64,000 nucleotides of DNA, taken from contig NZ_OZ245846.1 of the NCBI RefSeq assembly GCF_965228935.1, positions 372,001 to 436,000 on the forward strand, written 5' to 3'. A program made the translations under genes and the position numbers. How positions within the stretch are numbered: the first letter of the stretch is position 1; each line of letters opens with the position of its first letter. A model generated the notes under the pieces. The model was not told the origin of the DNA, made no database searches, and saw only the letters and a program-made list of their open reading frames with translations. This DNA is from Ulvibacterium sp965228935. Its GTDB lineage: Bacteria; Bacteroidota; Bacteroidia; Flavobacteriales; Flavobacteriaceae. This document shows positions 36,799 to 44,561 of the stretch, in pieces.

Positions 36799-38160
36799 CT
36801 ACTCTTTTTTTGTAAAACTCAATAATGCATAAATCATATCCATGTGCAGATATTGTTCCCCACCTTTTCCTTTTGTAAAAAAGTACTCATTCCCTTTAAA
36901 AGACCATCTAGCTTCCCCCAAATAAGACAGTGTATCGATTGTAGCGCTCTCATTTTCTATAAGTAGGTGATTGTCCGCATTTTCAATCCTAACTTGCCAA
37001 TTTCCTTCATATGTTCCCTGGAGTATCGACAAATCCCCCTCATAGGCCGTTTTATCAAGGGTAACCGGAATCAGTTCATCCAACAAGGCGTCTGCTATGG
37101 CGAACCAGTTTTCCCGTCGATAGGAGTTCTCCAATGTTACGAGGGAAATCTTTTTTTCTGGAAAGTACATAAGTTCGGCCAATATACCACTCCCCGACCC
37201 TCCATGGGCAATGACTTCACGGCCATTCTTCCTATACCGCTGTAACCCCTTGGCATAACTTAGTTTTACGCCATTTTCCAACTGTCCCGGTTTTATCAGC
37301 TCGGCATAGGAAACCTTGTTCAAGACAGCATTTCCATCGTGAAGCGCCTTGTTCCATTTTAACAGGTCTTCAATTGTAGAACACAATGCTCCGGCCGAAT
37401 AGGTCCAATAATAGTAGGGTTCCTCTGCCCTGTACTTTCCACCGTCCACAAAGTTGTAGCCGTGTGCCCTAAACTTTCGGATGGCAGTCCTATCGCAAAA
37501 AAATGTATTGTCCATTCCGGATTTTGACAATATATGTTCTGTTGTATACTCTTCATAGGTCTGTCCTGTCAACTTTTCAATGATAAGCCCAAGGATAACA
37601 TACCCTGTATTACTATAGAGCATCACGGTGCCCGGTTCAAAGTCGAAAGGTTCCTTTTCGACAAGCCTTACCATGGTATCCCGGATGATTTCCCGCATTA
37701 ACAGGGGCCTGAACCCCGGTAAGTTATTATGACCTCGAATACCGGAAGTATGGTTCAACAATTGACGAATTGTGGGGTCGTACTCCTTGTGCTCGAACTG
37801 GATATATTCACTGATATTCTCATCAAGGTCCAGTATTCCTTTTTCTGCCAACTGCATTATGCCCACTGCGGTGAATTGTTTGGTTATGGAACCTATTTGA
37901 AAGGACGCGTTTGCCGGTAGCGGAATCTCGTATTCAAGATCGGCAAACCCGTAAGCCTTTGAAAAGATGATGGAGTCCTCCCTCATTACACCAATTGCCA
38001 TCCCCGCTATGCTCAAGCTATCAATATATGGTTTGATGATGCTATCAACGGTTTTTTCAATTTGGCCATAGTCGGCCTGTGGGGTATAGGGGGAGCAACT
38101 GCCAGTCATCAGCAGTAATTGTACAACACATACCGAAAAAAGAAACCTTTGAATTTTCAT
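36799..38160 (-). CDS. Lipoprotein serine hydrolase (class C beta-lactamase fold)
   Basis: The 453-residue protein carries a lipoprotein signal (LMTGSC, C22). The serine hydrolase triad elements of the class C beta-lactamase/DD-peptidase fold are all present: S91-I-T-K94, Y182-S-N184 and H320-G-G. A small C-terminal beta-domain (about 365-453) follows. Such proteins are peptidases or esterases acting on D-amino-acid peptides or other small esters in the periplasm; true beta-lactamase activity is uncommon. It stands alone between the glycan locus and an AraC gene. Substrate unknown. A second, unrelated member of this fold is at 47152-48279. Confidence 0.87.
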   Translation of the reverse strand: MKIQRFLFSVCVVQLLLMTGSCSPYTPQADYGQIEKTVDSIIKPYIDSLSIAGMAIGVMREDSIIFSKAYGFADLEYEIPLPANASFQIGSITKQFTAVGIMQLAEKGILDLDENISEYIQFEHKEYDPTIRQLLNHTSGIRGHNNLPGFRPLLMREIIRDTMVRLVEKEPFDFEPGTVMLYSNTGYVILGLIIEKLTGQTYEEYTTEHILSKSGMDNTFFCDRTAIRKFRAHGYNFVDGGKYRAEEPYYYWTYSAGALCSTIEDLLKWNKALHDGNAVLNKVSYAELIKPGQLENGVKLSYAKGLQRYRKNGREVIAHGGSGSGILAELMYFPEKKISLVTLENSYRRENWFAIADALLDELIPVTLDKTAYEGDLSILQGTYEGNWQVRIENADNHLLIENESATIDTLSYLGEARWSFKGNEYFFTKGKGGEQYLHMDMIYALLSFTKKE

Positions 38161-38262
38161 GCTAAGGGTTTTGTAAAGCGATTGATTGCTGTTTTCGACA
38201 AAGTTGGAAGTATTCCAAACGAAAAAATAGAACGGATTTAGCCTGAACTGAAATAATCGGAT

Positions 38263-39054
38263 TCAAAGGTTTTCGAATTTTTTGGGTAAATATCCGGTTA
38301 CGTTTTTAAAGGTACGGATGAAGTGGCTTTGATCGGAAAAACCACAAATAAAAGCTATTTCGGTAAGGGACAACTTCGAATTCTTGATGAGTCCAAGACT
38401 TTTTGAGATTTTGAGCTTTCGTTTATATTCTCCCAAAGTGCACTCCAAATACTTTGCGGAGTATTTTGAAATTGTAACGGGATGTACCTGGGTCAAAATG
38501 GACAATTCGTCCAGGGATAAGTGCTCGTTCCAACGATCATGCAAGATTTCCAAAAGACATTTGAACCAACTCGGTCTTTTTTTATCGTTGGCGCTGGTAG
38601 GAGCGGTAATTAAGTCGAGTAGGGATAATTCAATGGACAATTGGGTAGAATTGTCCGATATCGCCAACTCCTTAAATATTTTCAGTATAGTAAATTTGGC
38701 TTCGAAATTAGCGTTTATGGACTTTTCAACCTCGAATTCTGAAATATCTTGATCACTTAAAAATTGTGGTTCGAACTCGATATTTATGTTCTTCGACTTT
38801 CTTTTTGTGATGAATTGATGTGGCTCGCCCGTGTTACAAAAGAGTACATCTCCCGGAAGCCTTTGAAAATCCTTTTTTAGTCTTCTTTCAATATGCCCCC
38901 CTTCAAGTAGAAGACTTATATGGGGATTCTCATGACAATGAAATACGTCATTTTTGTAAAGGGTATCATAATGGGTCAATCCAATTGTAAAACCTGGGAA
39001 ACAATTTAGCTCGGATATTGTGCCTGAATATTGGTTCTTGCCCAGTAATTGCAT
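38263..39054 (-). CDS. AraC-family transcriptional regulator
   Basis: The 263-residue protein has an N-terminal cupin (FHCHENPHISLLLEGGHIER, CNTGEPHQFI) and a C-terminal AraC domain (LSLDELSILTQVHPVTISKY; LSLTEIAFICGFSDQSHFIR, ending TGYLPKKFENL). It is transcribed away from the ArsR operon. Its own target is not clear; the serine hydrolase gene downstream on the same strand, 102 bp away, is possible. A 7-bp stem hairpin (ACAAAGC, 39095-39101, with GCTTTGT, 39108-39114) lies 41 bp upstream of its start. Confidence 0.85.
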   Translation of the reverse strand: MQLLGKNQYSGTISELNCFPGFTIGLTHYDTLYKNDVFHCHENPHISLLLEGGHIERRLKKDFQRLPGDVLFCNTGEPHQFITKRKSKNINIEFEPQFLSDQDISEFEVEKSINANFEAKFTILKIFKELAISDNSTQLSIELSLLDLITAPTSANDKKRPSWFKCLLEILHDRWNEHLSLDELSILTQVHPVTISKYSAKYLECTLGEYKRKLKISKSLGLIKNSKLSLTEIAFICGFSDQSHFIRTFKNVTGYLPKKFENL

Positions 39055-39114
39055 TTAGCAGTTTAATGAAGGACTTCTGAAAAAACGAAAGGTTACAAAG
39101 CACACAGGCTTTGT

Positions 39115-39176
39115 GTTAAGAACGGTAATTTTAATAAGGCTTGGAAGGAGGCGAAGTTGTCTCATAAAAAGGCGGT
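39115..39176 (+). repeat. Dispersed intergenic repeat, divergent copy
   Basis: The 3' part reads gttgtctcataaaaaggcgg then ttttacag, close to the end block of the copy at 48413 (gtctcattaacgcgccgtttt then acagg). The 5' half is only weakly similar, so this is a decayed or doubtful copy in the gap between the AraC gene and the ArsR gene. Confidence 0.35.
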
Positions 39177-39210
39177 TTTACAGACGTTTGTTTCACGTAT
39201 ATACCTTTCT

Positions 39211-39256
39211 GCAGTCAAATAACTGCATTTTCATATATTTGCAGTCAAATAACTGC
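39211..39256 (+). promoter_or_regulatory. Twin palindromic operators of the ArsR gene
   Basis: GCAGTCAAATAACTGC occurs twice, identical, at 39211-39226 and 39241-39256, 30 bp apart start to start. Each copy is an inverted repeat (GCAGT, six-base centre, ACTGC). The second ends 3 bp before the ArsR ATG at 39260, so binding would block initiation. TACCTTTC at 39202-39209 resembles a -7 element. The 30-bp period (about three helical turns) puts both sites on one face. Autoregulation by the ArsR protein is inferred. Confidence 0.72.
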
Positions 39257-39259
39257 GCA

Positions 39260-39583
39260 ATGAGGTTAAGACGGGATGTATTCCAGGCCATAGCAGACCC
39301 AACCAGAAGAGCAATCATATCACTTGTTGCCTTACAAGCAATGACCCCTGGCGCCATTGCCGAAGAATTTGACTTTTCTAGGCAGACCATTTCAAAGCAC
39401 ATTCAGATACTTACAGAATGTGAGATACTTAAGCAGGAACAAACTGGTAGGGAAATCTATTATCACTTGAATCCCGAAAAATTGAAAGCCATTGCAGACT
39501 TTATTGAACCTTATCGCAAAATGTGGGATATACGTTTTGACAAACTGGAGGCTATTATGAAAGACCAACCAAAAAGGACATAG
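39260..39583 (+). CDS. ArsR-family winged-helix regulator
   Basis: I start at ATG 39260 (MRLRRDVFQAIADPTRRAII), the classical opening of this group; the frame upstream runs through the operators. The 107-residue protein has the winged helix TPGAIAEEFDFSRQTISKHI (34-53) and wing EQTGREIYYHLN. It lacks the Cys pairs that bind metals in ArsR/SmtB, and belongs to the branch that is paired with SRPBCC (AHSA1) genes. The next gene starts 1 bp after its stop, so it leads an operon with SRPBCC, DoxX and YdeI proteins. The ligand is unknown. Confidence 0.9.
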   Translation: MRLRRDVFQAIADPTRRAIISLVALQAMTPGAIAEEFDFSRQTISKHIQILTECEILKQEQTGREIYYHLNPEKLKAIADFIEPYRKMWDIRFDKLEAIMKDQPKRT

Positions 39584-39584
39584 T

Positions 39585-40043
39585 ATGGAGCAAAAAACAA
39601 AAGTAACAGCTGAAGAGGGCAAACAAGAAATACAAATTTCCAGAGTGTTTGAATTGCCATTGGAATCCCTCTTCAAAGCATATGTTGACCCTGAAATTGT
39701 AGAACTATGGATGGGTACCAAAGTGATAAAACTGGAGTGCAAAACACATGGCAGCTATCAATTTGAAACTACAGACCCAAAAGGCAACAAGCATGGATTT
39801 AACGGGACCATCCATGAATTTGAGCCCAATCAAAGAATCACCCGCACTTTTGAAATGGAAAACACAACATTTCCCGTGCAATTGGAGTTTCTCGAATTTC
39901 AAGACATCAACGAAAACAATAGTAAGCTTGAAATGCTTATAGTCTTTAAATCTGTTTCCGATAGGGACAACCTGTTAAAACTTCCGTTTGCTTTTGGACT
40001 GAATAGGGCACATAACAAACTCGAAGAGGTTCTTTCCAACTAA
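39585..40043 (+). CDS. SRPBCC (AHSA1-type) domain protein
   Basis: The 152-residue protein is a START-like cavity fold of the AHSA1 branch: ISRVFELPLESLFKAYVDPE, then WMGTKVIKLECKTHGSYQFE, and GTIHEFEPNQRITRTFEMEN. Such proteins bind small hydrophobic ligands; the bacterial ones near ArsR genes have no proven reaction. It starts 1 bp after the ArsR stop and ends 11 bp before the DoxX gene. The pairing of ArsR with this fold suggests that it binds or handles the compound that ArsR senses; this is inference. Confidence 0.86.
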   Translation: MEQKTKVTAEEGKQEIQISRVFELPLESLFKAYVDPEIVELWMGTKVIKLECKTHGSYQFETTDPKGNKHGFNGTIHEFEPNQRITRTFEMENTTFPVQLEFLEFQDINENNSKLEMLIVFKSVSDRDNLLKLPFAFGLNRAHNKLEEVLSN

Positions 40044-40054
40044 AACTATTTCAC

Positions 40055-40441
40055 ATGAAAAAAAGGAATAAAATAATATACTGGATAGCCACTCTCTGGC
40101 TCTCGTTGGGAATGGTCTCCACCGGAATCGTTCAATTGTTGCCCTTGGATGAAGAGGCTGAAAAAATGACCCAACTTGGTTACCCCTTGTACTTCCTTAC
40201 AATAATTGGTATTTGGAAACTATTGGGTGTTGTTGCCGTATTGGTGCCAAAAATTCCCTTGGTAAAAGAATGGGCTTATGCTGGTTTTGCCTTTCTGATG
40301 TCCGGGGCCATCTTTTCCCATCTGGCCGCGAACGATGGATTGATAGAATACATTGGGCCGACATTACTTCTACTTCTTACAGTGGTTTCCTGGCACTTCA
40401 GACCAGAAAGTCGAAAGCTTATATCCAATACAAATAACTAA
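40055..40441 (+). CDS. DoxX-like four-helix membrane protein
   Basis: The 128-residue protein has four hydrophobic segments (IIYWIATLWLSLGMVSTGIV; YFLTIIGIWKLLGVVAVLVP; AGFAFLMSGAIFSHLA; GPTLLLLLTVVSWHF). The order and the K-L-L-G-V-V-A-V motif fit the DoxX-like family, small inner-membrane proteins often next to SRPBCC and ArsR genes. Roles in redox stress or quinone handling have been proposed for the family; nothing here decides it. It lies 11 bp after the SRPBCC gene and 4 bp before the YdeI-type gene. Confidence 0.8.
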   Translation: MKKRNKIIYWIATLWLSLGMVSTGIVQLLPLDEEAEKMTQLGYPLYFLTIIGIWKLLGVVAVLVPKIPLVKEWAYAGFAFLMSGAIFSHLAANDGLIEYIGPTLLLLLTVVSWHFRPESRKLISNTNN

Positions 40442-40445
40442 GTCT

Positions 40446-41084
40446 ATGAACCCAAAGGTTGACAATTATTTAGAACAGGGTTGTATGCGTTGCAAGCTGG
40501 GCGGAACTCACGACTGTAAGGTCCATGCCTGGACAGCCGAACTAGAAAAACTACGGGAGATTGTCTTGGACTGTGGACTAACTGAGGAGCTAAAGTGGGG
40601 TGTACCCTGCTACACTTTTAACGATGGCAATGTACTAATGGTAAGTGCACTTAAGAACTACAGTGCGATAAGCTTTTTTAAAGGTGTACTGCTCAAAGAT
40701 CCGGACAACATTCTTGAAAAGCCAGGGCCGAACAGTCAGTCCGCTCGATTGATCAAGTTTACTAATGTGAATGAAATCCCCGAACTAGAACCTACATTGA
40801 ACAGGTACATTTATGAAGCCATCGAGGTGGAGAAGGCAGGCCTTAAAGTAAATTTCAAAAAAAATCCTGAGCCGATACCTGAAGAACTAGAACGGAAGTT
40901 TGAAGAAGACCCCGTATTAAAATCCGCATTCGAATCGCTGACCCCCGGAAGGCAAAGAGGATACATTATTTATTTCTCACAACCAAAACAATCCGAGACT
41001 CGAGAATCAAGAATCGAAAAATGTGCTGGAAAAATTTTAAATGGTGAAGGCCTTCATGATAAATATAGCGGCAGAAGAAAATGA
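40446..41084 (+). CDS. YdeI/DUF1801-type protein
   Basis: I start at ATG 40446 (MNPKVDNYLEQGCMRCKLGG), 4 bp after the DoxX stop; the longer frame upstream is shadow of that gene. The 212-residue protein has an N-terminal DUF1801-like fold (ELKWGVPCYTFNDGNVLMVS; NYSAISFFKGVLLKDPDNIL) and a C-terminal YdeI segment (ALESLTPGRQRGYIIYFSQP-like). Members are small cytoplasmic proteins of unknown activity with an iron-chaperone-like fold. The CMRCKLGGTHDC motif near the N-terminus has three Cys and a His and could bind a metal. It ends 1 bp before the convergent GlxA-type gene. Confidence 0.8.
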   Translation: MNPKVDNYLEQGCMRCKLGGTHDCKVHAWTAELEKLREIVLDCGLTEELKWGVPCYTFNDGNVLMVSALKNYSAISFFKGVLLKDPDNILEKPGPNSQSARLIKFTNVNEIPELEPTLNRYIYEAIEVEKAGLKVNFKKNPEPIPEELERKFEEDPVLKSAFESLTPGRQRGYIIYFSQPKQSETRESRIEKCAGKILNGEGLHDKYSGRRK

Positions 41085-41085
41085 A

Positions 41086-42066
41086 CTAAGCAGTTTGAAT
41101 TATGCTATACTTCTTCTGATACTGCAAAGGTGACATACTGGTTACTTTTCGAAACACATCCCGAAACGCCTTGGCATCGTTATAGCCTACTTCGTACATC
41201 ACTTCATTGACTGTTTTCCTGCCTTTTTCCAATTCCTTTTTTGCGGCTTCGATTTTCACCCGTTGCAAATATTCCAATACGGTATTGGAAGTGGCATTTT
41301 TGAAACGACGCTCAAAAGTCCTGCGGCTCAGAGCCATGTCTTCACAAAGGTCATTGACCGAAATCTTATTCTGATAGTTCTTTTCGATATACTCCTGAGC
41401 TTTGAGTACCATATCGTCCTTATGGTTCTTTTGGCCCGAGAACACCATAAAAGGGGACTGACTACTTCGCTCAATATCGATCATAAATCCTTTGGCCGCC
41501 ATTACAGCCGTTTCCCTGCCCGCATACTTTTCAATCAAGTAAATAACCAAATTGGTAAACGCATAGGCGCCACCACTCGTATAAATGCCATCGGCATCAG
41601 TGACTATCCGCTCATCCGTTAAAATAGCTTTTGGGAAGTTTTCTTTAAAAACGTTGGCGAACTGCCAGTGGGTCGAACAGGGTTTTCCATCCAACAATCC
41701 CGTAGCTGCCAAAAAGAATGACGATACGCATAGGCTTACTACTTCTGCGCCTTCTTTATAGTGCCCGACAATCCAGGGCATGAAATCCTTATTTCTTTTC
41801 ACGACCGTTTCAAAATCATCGTGGATGGCGGGTATGATGATAAGATCGGTCTTGGTGACATCCTTGATGCTGACCTCTGGTTTTGTGGCAAAAAGTCCAC
41901 CGCTGGCATCTGCTTCTCTGTCCAATCCCACCAACTGGATTTGAAACAGGGGGTCTCGACCGGTTTCCTTATAAAACTCGTTGACCCAAGTGAGCATTTG
42001 ATGGGTTCCTGCAACATTGACCACACTTACATGTCCCTTGGGTATGAGTATTGATATATGCTTCAT
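41086..42066 (-). CDS. GlxA-type AraC regulator with DJ-1/PfpI domain
   Basis: The 326-residue protein joins an N-terminal DJ-1/PfpI (glutamine-amidotransferase-like) domain to a C-terminal AraC domain. In the first, DLIIIPAIHDD and VSLCVSSFFLAATGLLDGKP show the nucleophile-elbow Cys; CSTHWQF and YTSGGAYAFTNLVIYLIEKY are further blocks. The second has ISVNDLCEDMALSRRTFERR and VNEVMYEVGYNDAKAFRDVF. GlxA-type regulators often control genes for small reactive metabolites. The VOC gene is divergent and a perfect palindrome lies in the shared 136-bp promoter region, so the VOC/DinB row is the likely target. Confidence 0.88.
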   Translation of the reverse strand: MKHISILIPKGHVSVVNVAGTHQMLTWVNEFYKETGRDPLFQIQLVGLDREADASGGLFATKPEVSIKDVTKTDLIIIPAIHDDFETVVKRNKDFMPWIVGHYKEGAEVVSLCVSSFFLAATGLLDGKPCSTHWQFANVFKENFPKAILTDERIVTDADGIYTSGGAYAFTNLVIYLIEKYAGRETAVMAAKGFMIDIERSSQSPFMVFSGQKNHKDDMVLKAQEYIEKNYQNKISVNDLCEDMALSRRTFERRFKNATSNTVLEYLQRVKIEAAKKELEKGRKTVNEVMYEVGYNDAKAFRDVFRKVTSMSPLQYQKKYSIIQTA

Positions 42067-42115
42067 TGCCGGATTTTGCTATTCAAATATAACGGAAATG
42101 GATGTCGCAATCAAC

Positions 42116-42130
42116 CCGTCAAATTGACGG
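42116..42130. promoter_or_regulatory. Palindromic operator candidate between GlxA-type regulator and VOC gene
   Basis: CCGTCAA-A-TTGACGG is a perfect 7+1+7 inverted repeat in the divergent promoter region, 50 bp from the regulator start and 73 bp before the VOC start. TATCTTTA at 42163-42170 may be the -7 element of the VOC gene. Regulator identity is inferred from position. Confidence 0.55.
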
Positions 42131-42202
42131 AATCATAATATTAATATCACATTTCAACCATGTATCTTTACAGGAACTCATTGAACAACAAACCAATAGA
42201 AA

Positions 42203-42649
42203 ATGAAAACAACTCGTACCGAGCCCTGTCGAAGTATCTGGTTGAACCTGCCCGTTAACGACCTTCAAAGATCCAAGCAGTTTTTCAGGGACATCGGTTT
42301 TCATGAAAATCCGATGCATAAAAATGCGGAACACTTGGGAAGCTTTTTGATTGGGGAAAATGACTTTGTCCTGATGCTCTTCCCAAAGGAACAGATGAGC
42401 CAATGGCTTAAAAATAAAGTAACCGATACCAGCGAAAGCAACGAAATGCTCATCAATATTGATGCACAGAGCATAGAAGAAGTGGATGATTTCGCCGAGA
42501 CGGTCAAAAAAGCGGGAGGTACCATTTATCAAAACCCTCAAGAGGTGGACGGTTGGATGTACCTATTCAGTTTTGGCGACCTGGATGGACATTGTTGGAA
42601 TATGTTATACATGGATACGGATAAAATGCCCCAATCTCAAACCAAATGA
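42203..42649 (+). CDS. VOC-family (glyoxalase-like) protein
   Basis: The 148-residue protein has the paired beta-alpha-beta-beta-beta modules of the vicinal-oxygen-chelate fold: SIWLNLPVNDLQRSKQFFRD at 10-29 and AQSIEEVDDFAETVKKAGGT in the second half, closing with FGDLDGHCWNMLYMD. The latter carries the usual G-D-x-D-G-H/N-x-W-x motif. It could be a dioxygenase, glyoxalase or antibiotic-binding protein. It is the first gene of a plus-strand row (VOC, DinB, VOC, and so on) and is divergent from the GlxA-type regulator. Confidence 0.85.
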   Translation: MKTTRTEPCRSIWLNLPVNDLQRSKQFFRDIGFHENPMHKNAEHLGSFLIGENDFVLMLFPKEQMSQWLKNKVTDTSESNEMLINIDAQSIEEVDDFAETVKKAGGTIYQNPQEVDGWMYLFSFGDLDGHCWNMLYMDTDKMPQSQTK

Positions 42650-42650
42650 T

Positions 42651-43160
42651 GTGTTGGAAGAATTAAAAAATAGCCTATGGCAACAGTTTGGAGCCAGTAT
42701 CGATATGTTGATAAATGCAATCGAAGCCTGTCCTGAAACCCTGTACCGAAACAACAAGCGATTTTTCTATACGGCCTATCATGTCGCCGTTTTTCTGGAT
42801 TATTACCTGACCGTTCCCCCAACAGATTTTGAGCCGCAACTGCCTTTTACCATCACGGAAAAGGAAAAAATACCCGAAGAAGCTTTGGATGATGTGCTCC
42901 CCGATGAACATTATTCCAAAGAACAGTTTTTGGAATACGTCAAATCAAGTAAGAAGAAATGCCAGAGTGTAGTTATGAGTATTGAAGAAAAAGGCAATCC
43001 ACGTTTTGTTGAGGATGTAGAAGTTGGCAAAATGGATTATTCCCTTATCGAAATATTGCTTTATAACCTACGGCATGTTCAGCACCATGCTGCGCAACTG
43101 AATACAATATTAAGAAATGAAGGATATGAACCCTCAAAATGGGTGGCAAGAGTAAATTAA
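42651..43160 (+). CDS. DinB-family protein
   Basis: I start at GTG 42651 (codons for MLEELKNSLWQQFGASIDML), just after the VOC stop at 42649; the two ATG triplets there are out of frame, so a GTG or TTG start is needed. The 169-residue protein is a DinB/YfiT-type four-helix bundle with metal-binding His candidates in FFYTAYHVAVFLDYYL and LRHVQHHAAQLNTI. DinB-like enzymes are metal-dependent thiol transferases or related. It ends 24 bp before the next VOC gene. Family is confident, activity unknown. Confidence 0.8.
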   Translation: MLEELKNSLWQQFGASIDMLINAIEACPETLYRNNKRFFYTAYHVAVFLDYYLTVPPTDFEPQLPFTITEKEKIPEEALDDVLPDEHYSKEQFLEYVKSSKKKCQSVVMSIEEKGNPRFVEDVEVGKMDYSLIEILLYNLRHVQHHAAQLNTILRNEGYEPSKWVARVN

Positions 43161-43184
43161 TACAACAATCAAAAACCATTGGAC

Positions 43185-43607
43185 ATGAAAGTAAATCCCT
43201 ATCTCAATTTTGACGGCAATGCAGAGGGGGCATTCCTTTTTTATAAATCCGTTTTCGGTGGAGAGTTCACCTCCCATATGAAAATGAGTGATGCGCCCGA
43301 TACTGACAAGCTGCCGGAAAATGAGAAAAACCGAACGATGCATATCTCTTTGCCCATCGGCAAAGATACCATCTTGATGGCTTCTGACATTTTGCCCTCT
43401 GTAGGTCACAAACTGAACGTGGGAAACAATAGTTATATTTCCCTTCACCCCGAATCCAAAGAAGAAGCGGATAGGCTCTTCAATGGGCTTTCCGAAGGTG
43501 GTGAAATCGAAATGCCTATGGAAGACCAGTTCTGGGGAGACTATTTTGGTTGTTTTACCGATAGGTTCGGGGTAATGTGGATGGTGAATTTTAACCCAGA
43601 ATTTTGA
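43185..43607 (+). CDS. VOC-family protein (PhnB/3-demethylubiquinone-methyltransferase-like)
   Basis: I start at ATG 43185 (MKVNPYLNFDGNAEGAFLFY). The 140-residue protein matches the PhnB-like VOC branch: PYLNFDGNAEGAFLFYKSVF at the start, MHISLPIGKDTILMASDI in the middle and DRFGVMWMVNFNPEF at the end. Such proteins are annotated as glyoxalase or bleomycin-resistance-like; the phnB name does not imply phosphonate metabolism. Next is a broken relative 6 bp downstream. Confidence 0.85.
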   Translation: MKVNPYLNFDGNAEGAFLFYKSVFGGEFTSHMKMSDAPDTDKLPENEKNRTMHISLPIGKDTILMASDILPSVGHKLNVGNNSYISLHPESKEEADRLFNGLSEGGEIEMPMEDQFWGDYFGCFTDRFGVMWMVNFNPEF

Positions 43608-43613
43608 CAGCTT

Positions 43614-43787
43614 ATGACAACAGATTTTAAACCGGATGGGTACAATAGCGTTTCCACGTATTTTATCATTAAAGACCCTCAACGACTTATCGACTTGTTG
43701 AAAACAGTGTTTGACGGAGAGTTGTTAAGATGCTTTAAGGATTACGGCGGAAGCGTAGGGGCCATTGGCACTCAAATTAAAGTCTAA
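43614..43787 (+). pseudogene. Truncated VOC-family gene
   Basis: A 57-codon frame (ATG 43614, TAA 43785-43787) reads DGYNSVSTYFIIKDPQRLID, then LLKTVFDGELLRCFKD. This matches the first beta-alpha module of PhnB-like VOC proteins (xSVxPYxxxKDxxxAIxFYxxAFGxxxLxR). After GGSVGAIGTQIKV it stops, so about two thirds of the domain is missing. It sits 6 bp after an intact VOC gene and 15 bp before the SRPBCC gene. I read it as a remnant made by a deletion; a real short protein is unlikely. Confidence 0.6.
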
Positions 43788-43802
43788 CTTAATCAATTCA
43801 TC

Positions 43803-44252
43803 ATGAAAAAATTAACCTATTCAACTATTATCAATAAACCTAGGGACTTTGTGTTCGATAAATTAACCGATAAATCGATATATCCCCAATGGGCAAAAGC
43901 TTGGGGAGATGGCATGACCTATGAGGGAAAATGGAAAAAAGGTGGATATATGTCTTATTTTGACCATAGCCAGGGTGGAACAAAAGTCATATTTGAAGAT
44001 TTAAAACCCAATGAATACATAAGAGCCAGACACATTGCCATGGTAAATCCAGATAATGTTGAAGTTGAACTAACGGACGATATGATGAAAAAATGGATTG
44101 GTTCTTTGGAAGAGTATTATTTCAAGGAAGAGGGCAGCGATATAACAAAATTTGAGATTGTAATGACCGTAGACGAAGCTTTCCGAGAAATGTTCGATAA
44201 TGCTTGGCCGAAGGCTTTGGACTATTTTAAAGAAGTATGTGAATCCAATTGA
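43803..44252 (+). CDS. SRPBCC domain protein
   Basis: The 149-residue protein is a START-like (SRPBCC) fold: TYSTIINKPRDFVFDKLTDK at 5-24, WGDGMTYEGKWKKGGYMSYF, and VEVELTDDMMKKWIGSLEEY. It resembles the AHSA1 group, but no ArsR partner is adjacent; the row up to it holds VOC and DinB proteins. It likely binds a small hydrophobic ligand. It ends 6 bp before a broken DUF1801 gene. Activity unknown. Confidence 0.82.
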   Translation: MKKLTYSTIINKPRDFVFDKLTDKSIYPQWAKAWGDGMTYEGKWKKGGYMSYFDHSQGGTKVIFEDLKPNEYIRARHIAMVNPDNVEVELTDDMMKKWIGSLEEYYFKEEGSDITKFEIVMTVDEAFREMFDNAWPKALDYFKEVCESN

Positions 44253-44258
44253 TGAAAT

Positions 44259-44546
44259 ATGAATCAATTTGCCAACGTGGAATCTTACATCAACGGTTTT
44301 GATGGGAAAGCCAAAGAATACCTGCAGAAAATTCGCTCGATAATTTTTGGAACTGTTCCTGATAGCGAAGAACTCATTAACTACAACATTGCCGCATTTA
44401 CCTTAACCAAAGGTGGAAAAAGGGAGGAACTTGTAGATTACAAAAAGGCGAAAGGTTCAGTATAGTTTCCTCTTCCAAAGCCATTACCTGAAAATTTAAT
44501 CAGGAAAATGGTCGAGTCTCTTAAAAATCTGATCGATAGTGAATAA
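44259..44546 (+). pseudogene. DUF1801 gene with internal deletion and stop
   Basis: The frame starts MNQFANVESYINGFDGKAKE with IRSIIFGTVPDSEELINYNI, the DUF1801 opening. At AFTLTKGGKREELVDYKKAKGS about 20 residues of the usual central part (the KNHIGFYPTP-type segment) are missing, then TAG at 44463-44465 stands where Gln is expected before FPLPKPLPENLIRKMVESL. The frame goes on to TAA 44544-44546. Thus both a deletion and a nonsense change are present. It is one of two decayed genes in this row. Confidence 0.65.
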
Positions 44547-44561
44547 AAAGTATTTAACAAA

